NCBI RefSeq assembly: GCF_003945595.2
Contig: NW_024104380.1
Location: 546,441-610,440 of the forward strand
Reading direction: 5' to 3'
DNA from: Pipra filicauda
Taxonomy: Eukaryota > Chordata > Aves > Passeriformes > Pipridae
DNA length: 64,000 nucleotides
A program made the translations under genes and the position numbers. The notes under the pieces are model-generated. The model was not told the DNA's origin, ran no database searches, and saw only the letters and a list, made by a program, of their open reading frames with translations. Shown in pieces: positions 13,101 to 24,300 of the stretch. The first letter of the stretch is position 1. The number at the start of each line of letters is the position of its first letter.

Positions 13101-14049
13101 ACTCACTGAAAACCAAAATCTTGGGACCTGCTTTAATTATTTTTAGATGCTTCTGTTCTATTTCCTTAAAAAAAATACACCCCCCCCCCCAAGAAATAAT
13201 AAAAAGAACCAAACAAAATTCAGTAACTAGTAATCAAACTGAGACATAAATGATTCCTTTTTCTCGAAGGCACATCTGTGCCTTCCGTCCTGGCTGTGAC
13301 CAACAAAGCCATGAGCTCAGGAAAATGGGCTCGTTCCCATTGCAAAGGGAACTTCAGGGACTTCTGAATCCCAGATGAGTCTGGAACTGAGTTCCTAAAA
13401 CACAGGAGCTGACAAATCCTTGCTCTGAGCTGTGACATTTCACACTCTTCTGCAGCATAATCTCACTTTCCTCATGGTCAGTGTTGTGATACTTCGTGTT
13501 CTATCATAAAACCTTTCTGGTAATCAAAAAATTGTTGTGCAGTAAATCCCATGTCTGAATGTAAGATAGAAATCAATCACCATTACCACCTCACACTGGA
13601 TGTGCTGGAGTTGAAAAACAACTTCACATCACTGTTTTAATATCATTTTGGTGAATTAGAGAAAGAGACAGGGCAAGAGGTGGACAGAAAATGAGAGAGC
13701 AAAAAAAAAGGCAATGATTTTTATGCTAAAGAGCCACTTGTGGAGTAACATCCCAGCTCTACTGTACAGAAAAATCTGGAAAAAAAAGGGGGTTGTGAAA
13801 CAGGGAAAGGAAAGGGAGGCTGAGGAACCATTGTAAAAACTTTCTGATATTTTCCCTGACGTGATTAAAGTGCTAGTGAGAGTGTGTAAGTGTGCTGCAA
13901 TATCCTGTTTGAGCTTAGCCAATATTCCTGGAGCTCAGGGATAATGTTTCCCTCTCCTTTTCAGCCTCTGAATGCAGCACAGAGTCTTTCCACCACAGAA
14001 AATGCCAACCAGCCTTACAAGAACCTTGTAAAGAGCCACACACTGAACC
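10151..14049. other. Unique AT-rich non-coding sequence
   Basis: No recognised repeat apart from the (AAAC)n array and a run of ten C near 13180-13190. Open frames are short and not protein-like. Confidence 0.55.
11003..11039. repeat. (AAAC)n microsatellite
   Basis: About nine perfect tetranucleotide units. Confidence 0.95.
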
Positions 14050-14119
14050 AGGGCACTGTTGAAGGTTGGACTTGGTGATCTTGGAGGTCTTTTCCACCCT
14101 TAATGATTCTGTGATTCTC
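14050..14119 (+). mobile_element. CR1 3' end
   Basis: 'gaaggttggacttggtgatc', 'ttggaggtcttttccaccc' and 'tgattctgtgattct' follow in canonical order. 5'-truncated; the preceding bases from about 14010 may be more diverged CR1. Confidence 0.9.
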
Positions 14120-14562
14120 ACAGAGAATAAGGGAGCAGGTGAACAAAAGCAACCCAGAAAAAACTCCTAATGGAAAAGACAGGAACCTGAAAGTTTCTGA
14201 GTGGTTCAAAGAGTGCTTAAGGTTATGAGAAAATATATTCTCTCCTGCTTTGTAATCCATCTTTGATAAAACAATAGATTAGTACCCTCAGGGATAGACT
14301 TTACCTTGTATATCCTGGTAGCCATTAGCAGTCCATGCATCTTATTTGATTGTCAGCATTCTGGAAGACACATTCTGAAGGCTTTGCAGGCATTAATGTA
14401 ATACCAGGATATTTCTGCACAGAACCTGATAAATAGACACAAGAAATTTCTTTCCAGTGTAAACAGAGCAGCAGAATTTGCAGTAAAATATCCAGTATTT
14501 CCAACCTCGTCATATCCCCACTCTGCTCTGGTACATTGGGTACCATCAGGCTGAGAAAATGC

Positions 14563-14776
14563 ATCACAGAATCCCAGGATGGTTTGGGTTGGAAGGGAGT
14601 TTAAGGATCATCTGATTCCATCCCCTGCCATGGGCAGGGACACCTTCCACCAGCCCAGGTTGCTCCAAGCCCCGTCCAGCCTGGCCTTGGACACTTCCAG
14701 GGATCCAGGGGCAGCCACAGCTTCTCTGGGCAACCTGTGCCAGGGCCTGCCCACCCTCCCAGGCAACAATTCCTTG
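14563..14776 (-). mobile_element. CR1 fragment, 3' end on the left
   Basis: It starts with the complement of the CR1 terminus ('atcacagaatcccaggatgg', 'tttgggttggaaggg'). The 3'-UTR follows ('ccatgggcagggacacc', 'cagcccaggttgctcc'), then the end of the coding region ('ctctgggcaacctgtgcc'). Truncated at its 5' end near 14776. It matches in reverse the + element at 28450-28918, so both belong to one subfamily. Confidence 0.95.
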
Positions 14777-14977
14777 TGTTCATACAGAATCTTGGTGAAA
14801 GGCAGGAATTGGCAGGTTATTTATTGGTTTCCATTCCCTTTATTTGTTAAAAATCAGTTGTGAATTTCTGTGTTTGACCAATTTATCTTTATAATCACAC
14901 TCAGCTGGAATTTTTGCAGCTGAGATGTAGGAAAGAATATCTACTCCCAGATCTGTCAAGTTTGGTTTTAGGCACCT

Positions 14978-15085
14978 CATTTTTTTTTTCTTTTCCACGG
15001 TTATAATGAAAAAAAATCATAATATTGTGAATCAGTTATCTGCAGGGAAAAAAGGAATAACTGGATCAAGTCAATCAAACATTAG
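14978..15085. repeat. Local duplicated segment, copy 1
   Basis: A T-run, 'cttttccacggttataatga', 'aatcataatattgtgaatca', then 'ggaataactggatcaagtca' and 'atcaaacattag'. It recurs in the same orientation at 16973-17082 with about four substitutions plus homopolymer length changes. The flanks of the two copies do not match, and it is not CR1. Confidence 0.9.
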
Positions 15086-15150
15086 ATTTATACAGGTACA
15101 GAAACTTCTAACTTTTTTTCCCTTAATTTGTTGTAAGAAACAGTGAATAT

Positions 15151-15199
15151 CATAGAATCTCTGACTGGTTTGGATTGGAAGAAACCTTAGGGATCATCC
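15151..15199 (-). mobile_element. CR1 3' terminus, left half of an inverted pair
   Basis: 'catagaatctctgactgg', 'tttggattggaagaaacc' and 'ttagggatcatcc' form the complement of a CR1 3' end. It abuts a + strand CR1 3' end with no spacer. Confidence 0.85.
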
Positions 15200-15275
15200 T
15201 GTGCAGGGCCAGGGATTGGACTCAATGATCCTTATGGGTCCCTTCTAGCTCAGAATATTCTATTATTCTGTGATT
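15200..15275 (+). mobile_element. CR1 3' terminus, right half of an inverted pair
   Basis: 'tgtgcagggccagggattgg', 'gatccttatgggtccc', 'ttctagctcag' and 'ttattctgtgatttt' form the 'ccagctcag' CR1 subfamily 3' end. Both tails of the pair point outward. Confidence 0.9.
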
Positions 15276-16972
15276 TTGCAGCAATCACAAAGAGGGAGGT
15301 TTTGAATCAGCAGCTCACAAAGGAAAAGGATAAGAATGAAACCTGGGAGCAAAAATAACCTTTGCAATATGGGAGAACTGGCCATCAACAGCTTCCAAAA
15401 CATCAAGACATTCTCATCAAATAAATGGAAAGGAAAAAAATGGCAATAAATGGGATTATTGAATAAGATTATTGAATAATAACCCATTTGTTACCCAGGG
15501 AGGGTCCAAGAGACCCCAGTTTCTGAACCATATTTGTCAGGCTGTAGCTGTGGATATCTAATTGTATCTCTCTTTCCTAAGAGAAAGAGAGATAAACTGA
15601 TGCCATTTGGACAGATTGTGTCCTAAAAGAAAGCAAAGGATGTGTTTCCAAACTGCTTCCAAGGGAAACTCTTTAACACACAGGGCAAAATAGCCAAGGA
15701 GGCAAATCAACCTACAGCTCATCCCTGCAAGGTCTGGGCAGCTCGAAATCTCTGCCCACTCCTGGCAGGTTTATGTTTATTGCTGTTATTTTAGAGGTAT
15801 TGAGGGAGTACAGGTGCAAAGGAGAAATGTCAGATTATACACATAAACTGAGGGTCATTTTTTTGCCAATGGCTCTTAAATAACAGAGCATAAACCCATT
15901 AATCCTGTTCTCATTTTGTCTTAAGTGCTGAGTGCTTAACTGAGATTGATCCCTCCCAGGTGGAGATAATGTCCATGGGATTTCAAGTAACAAAACCCTC
16001 ATATTACAGTAAATTAAATTTGTATAGCTGGACATTAGTGGATTATTTTATTACCCTAAGCACAGCAGATATGTAGTCCACTTTCTGAAATATATTATTA
16101 TATAGTCACTGGTTATATCCATTGCAGAAATATTCCCATGGGAGCCACATTCCTAGAGCAAGTTAGACCAGGATCTCTCTTCCTCCTTGTGCTGAATGAA
16201 GCTGAAGCTGGAGCTGCCACATGAACAGTCCTCCAGGTGAAGAGATCTCTTAATTGCTACCCAAATTTGAGTGGATTTCTTTATTAATTTGTTTCACGTG
16301 GGCAAAGGAGACAAATCTGGAGAAGGTGGGGGATTTTTAAGGCAATGAAGCCCCTTTTTGTTCTCCATTTGGCACAAAGATGGTCCTGTTTTGAGGGAAA
16401 TGTATTAGATCAGCAGGCAGATGCTTTAGAACAGAGGCTTTTGAATTAGATGGTCTTGCTGCTCTCTGTGTAACCTGCTCTTAAACTGGATCAGAAGGAT
16501 CAGCTCCTCGAGGAATTCCTTTCAAAAACGTGTTTGGGTGAGGAAAGAGCTAAATGGTTTCTCTCTGGGTTCCTATCCACTCCATCTATAAGAAAAGCAT
16601 CAAGCACAGCTGTGGGATCTGATCCAAAATCAGTTTTATGGTAATCCAGGGCAAGCTGTAGAGATGTTCTGAACTATATGGACAAGTCATTTTTCATCCA
16701 GTCCTTCAGTTACTGCACAGTCACTCTCAGGTCTCCCCAACACGAGCTGCACCTGCAGAACCAATGGAAAATCTGGATTCTGCAAAATGGAACTGAGGGG
16801 GTTCTGCCTCTTCCTTGAAAGCTTTTTTTCCTTGTTTTACGAATTTATTCCAGTCCAGCTCTCCCACCTCCCCGTGGCCTTTGGCAGGTTGTGATAACAC
16901 AAAGGAACAAGGCAAAGAGAGGAACTCCAATGACCTGACAGTGCCAAGGGAGCATCTGGACCCTCCTGCTCC
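15276..16972. other. Unique non-coding sequence
   Basis: No gene or transposon recognised. It contains the perfect inverted repeat at 15565-15594. Confidence 0.55.
15565..15594. repeat. Perfect inverted repeat (12-bp arms, 6-nt spacer)
   Basis: Left arm tatctctctttc (15565-15576), spacer ctaaga, right arm gaaagagagata (15583-15594). The arms are polypyrimidine/polypurine, so the palindrome may be partly compositional. Confidence 0.9.
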
Positions 16973-17082
16973 CATTTTTTTTTTCTTTTCCACAGTTATA
17001 ATGAAAAAAAAATCATAATATTGTGAACCAGTTATCTGCAGGGGAAAAAAGGAATAACTGGATGAAGTCAATCAAACATTAG
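16973..17082. repeat. Local duplicated segment, copy 2
   Basis: Near-identical direct copy of 14978-15085, about 2.0 kb away. Differences include cacgg/cacag, gaatca/gaacca, one extra G in the ggg run and atcaag/atgaag. The match ends abruptly at 'aacattag' on the right. Confidence 0.9.
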
Positions 17083-18105
17083 CCTCCAGTTTTGTAAACT
17101 GCCACAAAAAAATCACTTCAAATGTTGTATTACCACATATTTTTGTGTTTCCCCCTTTCCCTGTTTCTCAGCCAGGCTGGCTGACCAATATTTCAGCAAG
17201 GATTTAAGGGTTTGAGGTTATTTTACATAAAACTGTAATTATAAATCCACCAGAAACGTGGGCTTTTCAGACAAAAGAAACACATAAGCTGGAAAGCAAA
17301 AAATGGAGATAAGTCTGTGCAGAGCTGATAAAAAGAAAGAGAGGATGGAGCTTGTTGAAGCTCCTTCTGTCACAGGGGTAAAAATGGTAAGGAATGAGCG
17401 AGGCTCGGCTGCCAGGAGCATTCCTGAAGCACTGACAAGCTCCTTTAATAGGGTGGATCCCAATGGCCTCTGTTTGCAGCACAGAGGATTCCTGGGACAC
17501 TGGACAGCTGTGCCTGGATCAGTGGCAGCAGGGCTGAGGGAAAGGAATGGGATGCAGAACCATCCTGCCCATTTTCACACCTCAGCACCAGTTTAAAAGA
17601 CTTCTGACAGCGGCTCATCAGAGAAAAAAGGGCATAAATCAGAATTACCAACCCCAGCACCACCAGCGGCCACATCAAAGGGAGTGTGACCCCAAAAGCA
17701 GACTTTTGTGTGCAATTTGTGATGGAAACAGAGGAACAGGGATCTCCTGTGCAAGGCACAATTGAGTCATCTTTAACAGGAATTCTAAGCTTGTTACTGG
17801 TTTTCAAGGATCAGACTGAACACGAACACAAATTACTGATACAGATGGGTTCATTGATAAGCTTTTCCTATTAAAAATATGTGTTTGGGAGCAAAGATTA
17901 CCCTATAAACACATCTAAGGAAAAATATAATTGATGAAGAATATATATAAGCACAGTGCTGGCACAATTAAAGGGTCATATTAATTAGCTTTAAATATAT
18001 TTAGGCTGGAGCTTAATAAAGGATTTTTACCACCTTGAGGAGGCTTTTAAAGAACCTTCCAGCATCTCATATATTTTGGAAGTACATGCAGTGTTTGACT
18101 GATTT

Positions 18106-18129
18106 GAGAGAGGTCTGGGGACCTCTCTC
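18106..18129. repeat. Perfect inverted repeat (10-bp arms, 4-nt spacer)
   Basis: gagagaggtc, tggg, gacctctctc. A second 'ggggacctct' follows at 18135-18144, so the right arm has a partial extra copy. Confidence 0.85.
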
Positions 18130-20079
18130 TCATGGGGACCTCTTCAGTGACTGAGAAGGCACCTTTTCCTCCTGCACTTTTAAGAAATTAGGAGAGAAAA
18201 TTGATTGTGTTCGATGGTATCCTTGTTTATGCAGGTTTCTTTATGTGAAAGTCATTAACCAGGTGCACCAAAGTCTGAAGCCTATATTTTAATAACTTTT
18301 TAAAAGATGCTATACAGTATATGTTGGATTCTTTCTGACTGTTTATCAAATCTTTAGTTTTATTTGGGTCGTGCTTTCTCGATTTTTTTGTTCACTGATT
18401 TTTGTCACACCTCAGAAGACTGAAAATCCTGTGGTGAGTGTTACTGACATGAAGAACACAAAGAAGCTTCCACAAAATCTTGAGATAGGTCATTTTGATA
18501 AGACTGTGTAGCTTTAGGGATAATCTTCATAATGAGCAACAATATTTTGGAAATGTGTGAGCAGAGTTATCACTGTTTGTATCAAAACCAGTATAACCAG
18601 TGCTCCTTCACATTATTTTTAAGTGACAGTTTCTGAAATATTCATTTTTAATGTTTTTATGCAGAAGCTATTAAAAACTTTTCCAGTATTAAATGTTTCA
18701 TTACCATAAGCTTTTGTTTTCCTCACTCCCTCCAGCATTCCTGGATTACTCATTCATTATATGGACTTTTTGCTTGCATAAGTTACATGACTTCATTAAA
18801 AATAAAGAAACAACTGAATGGCCACACTCCTCTCTAAAGATATTCACCTAGAAATGCAAGATAATTGTAACTGTACAAAGCCTTTTCACCCTCTACTGAT
18901 CTTTTTTGTCCTCTCTCCTTTCTATTTTCTCACATTCATTTCTCAGACATCAAACTTAGTCCTTTCCTTCCCTGCCTTTTGCTGTTCCACTAAACACTCC
19001 ATAACAGGTTTTCTACATCTCCAGCATCCCTTTAAAACAGCCCATAATTTGTTTTTTTTACCTGATCCCATCAAACATCCCATGGCAATTTCACTCTTTT
19101 ATACTGAGCATTTATACTGAGGTATAAATATATAAAATATATTTTTATTATAAATACGTAAAACCACATTTTTTCAGTTTTCAAACCATAATCTGAGCAG
19201 CTCCATTGCAGAATAACCTGAAGGCACCACCAACCTTTGGGAGAGACTCTCTGGTTCTTACCTTGCAGCTCACAGAGCACAAAGCACTTTAAATAATTCC
19301 AATGAATCCTCCTTGTAAAACCTTTATTTTTTTCCCCTCTAAGGAAGGGGGAAACATTTAATTTCAACATGAATCATCTTTTTCTTTTAGATAATAATCA
19401 TAGATGAGGAGCTGGCAGAGGAGCACAGGTTGTGTGTTACACATTCAAGATGCCATCAGTGCTTGTTGTTTTGCTGGGTGAATATTTTGAACAGAAATAA
19501 TGCAGAAACTCTGAGAACTGAGTCCTTCAAACTGAAATGCTGCTGTTCCAGGAAAAAACCAAACCAATGTGGATTCAAGTTCAAGGGTGTTTATCACCAG
19601 TGTACTATTCAAAAACTGGGGTTATTGTTCTCTCTCTATTTCATAATTATGCATTGGAGCAGAAATGTTTTTTGTAGCTGAAAATCCAGCCCAGAAGAAT
19701 AGAACTGATGACAAGAGATAATTAATTCAGGGGAGCACATAGAGAAACTCATTAAAAGGCAACAGATTGATGACATCTGTTAAAGCATTAAATATATATC
19801 CCCAAAGCAATAATGTTTGTCTTTGATCCTTTCCTTTCCAGCCAAATGCAACAGATTTTTATAGACCTTTAAAACCACCTTTTTTTCCTGTTCAGATGAG
19901 TAGGAAGTCGACTAAAAGGTCTTAGTGTTTGCTCAGAAATAGGATATATTTGTCTTCTTCATCAACATGAGGATGAGAAAGTTGTAACTCAACATGTTGG
20001 GCTTTAAAATAGCCATTCAAAGTCACAAATTGGGCTGCAGGGAAAGCAGGTCTTTGAAAGGCCTGGGCTGAAATTAATG

Positions 20080-20124
20080 AATTTCGTATTAATGATGACC
20101 TTTTGTCATCATTAATATGAAATT
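20080..20124. repeat. Near-perfect long hairpin (20-bp arms, 5-nt loop)
   Basis: Left arm aatttcgtattaatgatgac (20080-20099), loop ctttt, right arm gtcatcattaatatgaaatt (20105-20124). Only one position departs from perfect complementarity, and it would be a G-U pair in RNA. The sequence is not a simple dinucleotide repeat, so composition alone does not readily explain it. Function unknown. Confidence 0.95.
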
Positions 20125-21271
20125 TTAAGTATGACCTGTAAATACAATCCCTAGCAATCTCTCTCTGAATCATTTAATAAAATCTCAGTGTTTTTCCCCA
20201 GCCTTTAAGAATTTATTACTTCTAACTCATTTTGATGTCTTTACACAGTGTTTGTTCAATGCAATATTTGTGCTTTGAAGTTACTTTGAGAATAGAAAAA
20301 AATCAAGGGAAATTGGTATTTTGAAGATCTATATTCACTAAGATTTGGGAGACTGAGAGAGAAAAAAATCAGTTGGAGAGTAAAGAACTGGGGTGTGGGA
20401 ATGGCCATAAAAAACCTGTGGAAAACAGTGGGGAAAAGTCCCTCTCCCAGAATGTGACAAGTTCAATCCATAACTACAGATATCCAAGTTCAGTCCTATG
20501 AAACCCTTTCTGTCAGGAAAGATTTGGAAAACTGGAACAGAGTAAAATTGAGCAAAATTTGTGGAAACCTCCCAAGGATTTGCACATTAGAGCAAGAACA
20601 GGGCAAATGATAAACTAGGCTGTCCCTGGCTTATTTTCCTTCAATATAAGGAAATAAATTGCATGTCATGTAAACCCTTTGTTGCTAATAATTAGAGTGT
20701 AATGAAAGCCCGTGTACCCATCACCTTGCAAACTTTGAAATGTGTTTTCCTAATTAAAATGGCCCTTTAGCACAAAGCAAAACAAGGAAGTTTCGCAGAC
20801 TGAACACTTTCTAAGTTAGAAATGAGTCCTTCATAAAATTTTTCTGGTATTATCCTTATCTTTGTAGGCAGAGGTAAGCAGTGGTCACTGCATTTGTTAA
20901 CGGGGAAGAAAAATTAGAATCCCACCAAATTTTTCATGGAAGTAGAGAATACTTTTTAAAAATCTCTCCAGTTGTGTTATCAAAACGCAGATGGAGAAAT
21001 TTCCATGTAGAAAAGAAAAAAAGAGCTGGTGCCTAAAGCCAACGAGGTACATCTACAAGTTAAATATTTATAAAATTACAAATATTTCACATGGAATGGA
21101 CACTTAAAAGCTGGTGGGCATGTGTGTGTATAGATATATAAAGAAGAAATCTGTAATGATAACAGATATACAGTCCTTCCCAGTACATCTAGTTAGCAGT
21201 AAAATTAGGGTGGGTTTTTTTTCCAATGGAAAAGTTGTCCCATTCCTAACAATATTCCTCAGTATTATACA

Positions 21272-21325
21272 TGACTGGATGGGATTTAAGGTCCTTCCAA
21301 CACAAATTAGTCTGTGATTCTACGT
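21272..21325 (+). mobile_element. CR1 3' end
   Basis: 'gactggatgggatttaagg', 'tccttccaacacaaatt' and 'gtctgtgattctacg' mark a short, diverged CR1 terminus on the + strand. Confidence 0.8.
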
Positions 21326-24300
21326 TAAATAAAATAAAGAATGTTTCTGCTGGAGATCCTACACGTGCAGTGTGGTGGTACTTCCTTGGAGCTTTAATTC
21401 CCAGGTTTTTTCTCTTCCCATCACTTGAAGGGAAGCAAATTCCCTCCACTTACTGAGGAAGCAAATTACTCTCCCATTATAACGTAATGATGAAGGAGAG
21501 TGGTATTTTCTCACAATGGAAAATCACATGTAGCTGCCTTTCTTAGCAAGAAAACACTTCACAGCTATTAAAAAATGCAATTAAGCAGAATAAAATTAGC
21601 TTACAGTGGGTATTGTGATAAATAACAAATTAATGCCACAAAGAAATTTGCTGCTAAAACTCCTGTTTCTGTCAAATCAGGTTTATTATATATAGTTATA
21701 GTTTAGTTATAGTTTGGGAAACAGTAGAGGTGAGTGGAAATGCATTTGTTCAGGGTGGGAGTCTGATGTCTGTAATTCATTCATGAGATTCACCAACCGT
21801 CCCTTGCAAACTTTTGATTAAATTGGTGATTTCAGAACTATTTGAACATGTACCTTGAGCTAAAAGCTGCTCAAGATGATGTTTAATGACAGACAGAATT
21901 CTAAGTCAAAGTGGCAGGAAATAAATTTCCCACCAGCAAACCTACTTGTTGTAGTTAAGATTAAAAACATCATCACTTGGTCATAAATATGTACAGGAAA
22001 TGTTTCCTTGTCCTTCAAAAAATGTCCAAGCTGTTGAAAGTTCTTATTCCTCAGATAAAAACCTTTGCCAAGTGGTTTGTAAAGAGTTGAGGACATTTTC
22101 TGTGTTTTTGGTGCTTGGCACTTCCAGCTGCACATTCAGATTCAAGAAAGTCTCTCTTTTTTTTTTTTCTTGTGCCTGTAATTAATGATTTACACAGCTT
22201 GGAACCAAGACCAGAGGCAACTCAGCTGAGAACAATAACGTGGCACTGGGACAAAACAAGGGTTCAAAACTCATGTCCCACCACAGGGAAATGTCCTTTC
22301 TTGCCACTGACTGTGGCATCCCAGCCCCTCCTTTTTTTTTTTTTTGTGTGTGAAGCTGAACCCGCCAATTGGGACCCCTGGAATTTTGAGAATCCATTTC
22401 CTTACAGGACACAGCGTAAATGTGGTTTAAAAGTTTCCAGTTGAGACATATGTCTTCGTAATTTATTTCTAAAATACCTGTTTGCTTAGTCTGGATGTCC
22501 CTCCTTGGCAGCCTCCACCTTGGTGTGTCCTGCACGACTAAGGGGGAGGCAAAAAAATCTAATTCAATCTGATTTTAATGGTGTGCTCTGTTTCTAACAC
22601 CATTTTATCCCTTGGCATCAACCTTGAGCTGAAGGGATGCCAGTCAGAACCCCTCGTGCTGCAAATGGAAAAGGCCTCTGTCCTCTTGACACTTTTAGAC
22701 CAGTAAGAACCAGTTCAGAAATGGTGAGCTGGGATGTCTCATACTGGGCTGTGCCCTTCCAGCCACAGCTAAAAACTGCACCAGTATCTTCTGTACTGGT
22801 AAAGACTGGAATTAATTGTGTTTAATGGCCCATTTTGATGGTTGCTGAGAAAATCATATGGGAGCTCGGAAGGGAAAAGTCAACCAAGCCAAAACCCCCC
22901 CCAGACAACAGCCCTAAATCCAAAATAACTCTCTCATCATTAGCACATTTTGTTCAGCAATGAGATGACTTTCTGGTACGAGTGAGAGCATCCCTGAAAG
23001 GTTAATTTTCAAAGGTGTTTTCCCATCTGTTTGATTCGTGGGCATTTATAGAGAGTTCACAGGACCTGACTGCACAGGAACCACGGAGATATTTCTACCT
23101 CAGATGTCACAAAAATATCTATTTGTTCTAGTTTATCATCTTTTTACAATTATCAACCCATTTTTCTCTTGCAGTCAGTCAATGGCAGCAATAAACCAAA
23201 CTGCTCCAGGCAGCAGATGCCATAAAATGCACTTTCTTCCTCCTCAGAGAAAGTGTGAAATCTTCTGAACAACTTATAAGCACAGGAAGTGCATTTCATG
23301 GCACAAGAAATGTAAATATTAATGGAATCATGGAATTGGGAATGGAAAGCCATTGCTAATGTGAGCTTGAGGGGATTTTATTCTGCTGTGGCACCATTTA
23401 ACAGCCATGTGACTGTGATTAATGCCAAACAATGCCATGGATCAGCCTGAACTGACAACAATCATTGAACAAAAGAATGAAATAAAAAAATATTCCCTCG
23501 TGCAGAACACTGAATCTGTAGTTCAGAAACACATGTGGAAAATCACAACTTGTCTCCACAGAAAAGCATGATTTAGTGAATCTGTAAAATTCAGTTTAAC
23601 TGCAATAAACTCACTATTACACAACCATTTGTGACATTTAGGTTAAGTACAGCCAAGTGCATAAATACTAAATTAAAAACATTAGGCTGGGATGAAGTTT
23701 TACAGAACAAAAAGGCACAAGGAATCCCAAAAGATCACAAAACATGTATAAGATATACATGTTTGCCATCTATTATTTCTAATAGGCTTTCGACTTAGAA
23801 AAAATGAATTTCCTAAAGTCATAATAGTTCTCACCTACCTGTCCTTCCTTTCCTTCTGTGTTCACTTCGTATGGAAACACTACTGAATGCATATGATTAT
23901 ACAGAAAAAAGAGCAGGGGTTTTTTTGGGGGGGGGAAGAATAAGAAAAGCACTCAAACCCCCTCTTATTTGTTGCTTAATGAAATAAAACTTTCTAGTCC
24001 ATCTGCAGTCCAACATGGACACAGTCACGGGCCACGTGAAGATCCTGCATGGTGTTTATAGCACTTCAGCCCACTTTTCTGCAACTTTTGATCCACAGGA
24101 GCTGAAAAAATAATGAAAAAGTTGCAAATGGAATAATTCCAAATGAGTCGTTAACTCTGTTCGATGTTCCTTCCTTCTCCTCCCATCCCTGAGGAAATGG
24201 AGGGACATTAAACCATTGGGCCCAAACTCTCACCTTGTAAAAAAATCTTCTTAGAGTTCAGGAACCAACAATGACTAAAGGACATGAAAGAAGGTAAAAA

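Larger units (their letters stand above)
17083..21271. other. Unique AT-rich non-coding sequence
   Basis: No CR1 terminus or gene found. A - frame at 17445-17807 encodes one hydrophobic stretch but starts with TTG and resembles nothing known to me. The 20,660-20,860 part is repeat-free with a texture like a conserved element. Two inverted repeats (18106-18129 and 20080-20124) stand out. Confidence 0.5.

Noticed and set aside
17445..17807. 120-codon - frame with one membrane-like stretch
   Set aside because: First codon is TTG, there is only one hydrophobic run, and no similarity to a known family that I recognise. Worth one BLASTP at most.
23322..23362. CR1-tail-like string 'aatggaatcatggaattggg'
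   Set aside because: Only about 20 bp resemble a minus CR1 terminus, with no following 3'-UTR match.
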